A stretch of 64,000 bases of DNA from Nautilus pompilius (Eukaryota; Mollusca; Cephalopoda; Nautilida; Nautilidae): assembly GCA_018389105.1 (NCBI GenBank), contig JACATO010002137.1, positions 62,001-126,000 on the forward strand, written 5' to 3'. The notes under the pieces were generated by a model, which was given only the letters and a program-made list of their open reading frames with translations, ran no database searches and was not told the DNA's origin. Below, in pieces: positions 59,885 through 64,000 of this stretch; position 1 is the stretch's first letter; each line of letters opens with the position of its first letter. A program made the position numbers and the translations under genes.

Positions 59885-59969
59885 CTTGAGATCAAAGTCT
59901 TAGGTAATCATGGCTAGCTAGCATTTTGCATCATACTTGGTTCATTCATTCTCCACCAGTACAAGGTAG
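59885..59969 (-). other. probable 5' UTR part of NIM1K exon 1
   Basis: A good acceptor, TTTCTTTTTAG, ends at 59970 on the minus strand. The coding exon therefore likely begins with about 85 bases of leader, and at least one non-coding exon lies further upstream (above 60 kb). Confidence 0.5.
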
Positions 59970-62900
59970 CTAAAAAGAAAAAGACAAATACAGTAATCTG
60001 CCACAAACCCTGAAGAGATTAGGTGCAGAGTCAGTGAGAATCACAGGCAGGCTATTTGAAGTCACCAAAAATATTTTAATCATTGGATACATCTAAACCC
60101 CAGCTACATTTACTTCATGTAACAAGGAACTAAGCTGTTTCTCTATTTAAAATAAAATGAACTTTCCTTAGATAACCAAGATTATGGTTCAGATATACAG
60201 AATAATTCAGGATGTTACCCAAAATATCAGTGGAATGATAAGCCTTCCTGTGACTTGAAATATAAATGTTAATAACATTTTTTCTCTCTCATAATAGGTG
60301 GAAAATTAATTTTCTTAAGTAAAATTCATGAATCACACAGATTCTCCATCATTCAAATTCATGACCATGGCAGCATTAGCTTAACAACTGACAAATCAAG
60401 AATAAAAAGTTATGAATAAAATTTTTAGGGCCTTGGGAAATGGCTACCACGCACCTATCAATTGTTCGGAATGAGTGCTACTAAAGTTAGTAGTTCAAAC
60501 CACAACTAATCTAAGTGATTTCATACATTCTACATAAGAAAGTTAGTTTCTGTTAAATGCAGTGGCAATACTTCACCACAAACAATCACAAATGCAAACT
60601 GCTTAGAATCAAAGTTTCAGAAATAAGAAAAACTGCATAAAGTTTGGTTTTTACTCTCTTAGCCAGCCTGGATGCTGCTGTGATATTTCTGTTCTAACTT
60701 TACCATAGAGTCAGTGATTGGTATTTTTTATCACCAGCAGAGGGCATTGGAATCTCTTAATCACCACTGCATGCTGTGAAAATTAGTACTCTAAAGTGGG
60801 GTATCAATTAGCACTATTATTAACACATCAGGAACTGCATGCTCTTCCCAAAGATTAAATATCTGTGGAAAGATTAAGAGAGCAGAATAATTTGTTGAGG
60901 ACAGACCTGTCCAATGTTATATAATGGTTAGCACACTGAACAGAGTCTAGGAAATATCTTTTTATCCTACAACTGCATAATGGTCGGGTTAGCTACAGAT
61001 TACTTTCAGTTTTTTCTGTAACCTCCACCACAACTGAGATTTTACTATCCTTCTAGTGCTTACCGATTCCAGTGGATAGTTGTGGGTCCCTTGCTGTACT
61101 GATAGAGATTACTGAAAGGTCTTTCAGAATGCTCATACATCTTCGAGGAAGTGATTAGTAAAAACAAATTTCATTTAGTCTTACTGTTCTGTCCCATGTC
61201 CCATTAGAACTCTTGCATGTGGTAATTCCAAATATTTCTTTTTTTAATACCACCTGGCAAACGACTCGAGATTAATTCCGCAATATGTCACGTTTTGATT
61301 CTCTTAGGGAAATAAATGATCATATTTTCGCATCCTGGAATAATGAGCACATTGTCTCTCTTTAAAAAATAACTAAATGTCTTAAAACATAGTAGATAAC
61401 TTATAACATAAGATTTTAATGATGTGAGATATGAAGAGTAAGTAAATCTTTAGGTACACAAGGTAAAAAAGCAACTTACAACCAGTTGAAACAAAATAGT
61501 AAAGTATGCCTTTAAAAAATAAACAAATATGATAAAAAAAACAAACAAAAAGTGAGAACAAAACTGTGTTCAGTAGAATTGCATTAAGGTGCCATTCATT
61601 ATACACAAAAAGCAAGGATTGCGCACATGGGCATCTGCAAGATTTTTTCTAGGAAGGAGGAACAAAATAACAAAACATGTCTACAGGGTAATTATGGAGG
61701 GGGGAGCATTCACACACTTTGCCAGTGCCTTACATTGTGTACTTCCTATATTACAACTGTCTTCCTGGCCTCTGACCTTTTGGACTTTAGCCAAGTGCAA
61801 TGAAACTTGCTATTTATTGCCCGATTCACCATGCTCTCTGGTGCGTGGTGAATCGGGCAAGAAATAATGCCATCGTTACACTATCACCATCAACTTTCCA
61901 GGGAGGAGGGAGGAATAGTTGCCTTCCTTTGTGGACACCCATAATTGTGTGGTCATCAATTAATCAACACAATAGATGCTGGAACATTTATTATAAGATA
62001 AGAATACAAGATAATTCACTAACTTGTTAATGGTGGATAGATTAACGAACACAACAGGTAAAATTTTGATTCTGTTGGTGTTGAGAATGAAGCAGCCATT
62101 AAACCGCTACAGTGTTTCATGTTTCAAAACTTCATCTTGTTTCTCAGAGCAGCCAGCTCATCTTTACAGTCAGAACTGGTCGATACACCAACAGACAGAG
62201 CGTGTGCATTAACACTAAGGCACAGGCACAGAATATCTACTGAACTGCCAGTGCTACGAGAGACATTCAAGTGAAGCCCAGGTGAAATATGTAACATCAG
62301 CAAGATGGTATTTCCGCCACCAGCCAGGGCTTCATCTGGACGTTCCTAGCATATATTAATAAATAAATCTAATCTTTATTAATAACGTGAATTATCAGAA
62401 ATGGTAGCCTGCATAAAATGTAAAATGGCTTATCAAAGACAAACATTTTATTAATTTCTTATTGTACTACATTATTCATATACTATCTGACAAGTACTTC
62501 TAATATTCTAATTCTTTTACTACAAGATACTACTTCAGTTAAAATGTCTACCTGGGCCATAGTACATTTAGCCGTCCCCCCCCCCACCTAGGACATGTAG
62601 CAATTAAAACAATCTACCAATGCAGTGAACTATCTACCTGCCAACAGAGCAAGAGCACAGTGGGAACATCTCTAGGGCAGCAAAACATTCTTCATAAATA
62701 TAAATATTGTAACAAGTCTGGATTAGCTTTGGGTTTATAAGAATTAGCTATATGCAGTCATGTGCAATAGCCAAGAATGAGCTCTCTGCCTCTGATGAAA
62801 ATGAAGTTTGATAAGGTGCTTCAAGTACTGACTTTTCAGATTTTGTTTGTAACTTTTCTGCCCACAAATCCAGAAAGCAATGTTTTTGGTTGAGCAGAAT

Positions 62901-64000
62901 ACATGAAACATTTCCTATTAGCCCTGTGTTATGTTTTGGTTCATAATAAATTGTGAAGAGAGTACTATTCATTTACTGCTGTAATATGATACAGGGCCCA
63001 AGGGCCTCCAAAGTAATTAAGATGTCATTGCCTGCCAAAGTGTATTATTTTTATAAGATACTATCTAAACATATGAAGCGGCTGAATACACAAGAGAATA
63101 AATCAAATATTAAAGATTTCTCTTCTAATGAGCAGATCTATTGGCTAATGTAAAGATCAAGGCAGATGAATCATTACTAATTAATCTCACACAGCAGCAT
63201 TAGAAGACTCGCTCCATTAATGAATTTATGCCAAAGCCAGATGGTACAGTGTAGTCCTGAAATTTTATAACACTAACACAGATAAGCTTTGCTAGAAACA
63301 GAATTATAAACAGATGCTTTTGTCAAAGGCATTGGTTTTACTGTAATTTTAGAAATGTAGAGAAAACTGCCTTGCTCAAAGATGGTACCAGAGATGTGTG
63401 CACATCACCTTACCCTGACAGACTACAGTAAGAGGTCAGCGAGTTTTTTGTTGCCTGTTTTTGTAAAGTGGAGACTATGAACTAATGGACTCGAAAAGGA
63501 TTTTGATTTTGCTGTTGCTTAAATAAGATTACGTGAAGCAATATTTATAAACTGGTGGATATAAGTGTACAGATATAATTTTCAGAAATTCGTAAATCAA
63601 CCACTGCTTTCTAAATATGCAACCGACAATCATTTCCAGTCTAAAACGAATGGACATTTACAATATTTTTAAGCCAATTGACTTAAAGTTAAAAATATTA
63701 AAGATAAATTAATATTTTAAAAAAAAAACCCTCTTGTCTGTTTTTTTCTGTAAGTTGGGCAGAATTAAACTTTTAAAAAAAAAAGGGGGGTACACAATAG
63801 TGAGACTGGTGTTAAGAGAGTTAAAAACTAACTGACTTAAAAAAAAAAAAACCTATTTTTACTATTCTAGAAGCTTCGGACATGGATAGAAAACTCTGGA
63901 AATAAATAGAGTTTGACTGACCGACAACTCTAAGAAAGCTTCCAGTCTCAAACAGACCAAACACATGAAACTACAATAAAAAGTTTAACGCGGAACTTTA
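59970..64000. other. non-coding sequence upstream of NIM1K exon 1
   Basis: Only short chance frames. It probably includes a NIM1K leader intron and promoter, which I cannot place. Contains a strong hairpin at 61812-61865, a C run at 62577-62587, poly-A runs near 63720, 63775 and 63840, and a weak tRNA-like string (ATAATGGTTAGCAC) near 60921. Confidence 0.5.
61812..61865. ncRNA. strong 20-bp hairpin, possible small-RNA precursor
   Basis: Left arm 61812-61831 and right arm 61846-61865 pair at 19 of 20 positions around a 14-base loop. The inner 15 pairs (TTGCCCGATTCACCA with TGGTGAATCGGGCAA) are perfect. Pairing may extend a few more bases with bulges to give a stem-loop of about 66 nt, near animal pre-miRNA size. 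I recognise no known microRNA in either arm, and transcription is not shown. Confidence 0.3.

Noticed and set aside
60900-61000. tRNA-like string ATAATGGTTAGCAC
   Set aside because: It resembles an A box, but no acceptable B box, anticodon arm or acceptor stem follows.

Overview
The window is AT-rich invertebrate nuclear DNA with long introns, many simple repeats and many dead DNA transposons. A NIM1-type kinase gene, a secreted single-domain C-type lectin, a Ty1/copia element and tRNA-like SINEs together fit a lophotrochozoan, most likely a mollusc. That placement is inference; no marker in the window fixes the species.

Layout. From 1 to about 19 kb I recognise mostly transposon remains: a hAT relic at the left edge, then four mariner copies of two families (4.9-6.2, 7.0-8.3, 10.3-11.3 and 13.9-14.7 kb), a hAT-Charlie-like element with readable ends (15.6-17.5 kb) and an IS630/Tc1-like relic (18.1-18.6 kb). 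A short proline-rich repeat reading frame abuts the last mariner. From 21 to 27 kb lie two Tc1-like elements, one with both ends preserved, followed by a GC-rich block with a 39-bp minisatellite and then an imperfect foldback. From 29.2 to 34.4 kb is a three-exon C-type lectin gene on the + strand, whose second intron holds another hAT relic. About 6.6 kb without a recognisable gene follows.

From 40.7 to 60.0 kb is the NIM1K gene on the - strand, with three coding exons encoding 411 residues. Its 14.7-kb second intron has filled with mobile DNA: an unidentified coding-like stretch, a hAT relic, a broken copia element with 173-bp LTRs, a Tc1 relic and a SINE. A second SINE copy in the opposite orientation lies just before the start exon, in transcript order downstream of it. 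The last 4 kb is non-coding apart from a striking 20-bp-stem hairpin.

The lectin and the kinase are convergent and tail to tail. I see no functional link between them. The lectin is probably secreted and immune- or mucus-related; NIM1K is an AMPK-related kinase of the LKB1-activated group. The less explained signals are the hairpin at 61.8 kb, the proline-rich repeat frame at 14.7 kb, the GC-rich minisatellite block at 25.7 kb, the SINE pair and the coding-like stretch at 42 kb.
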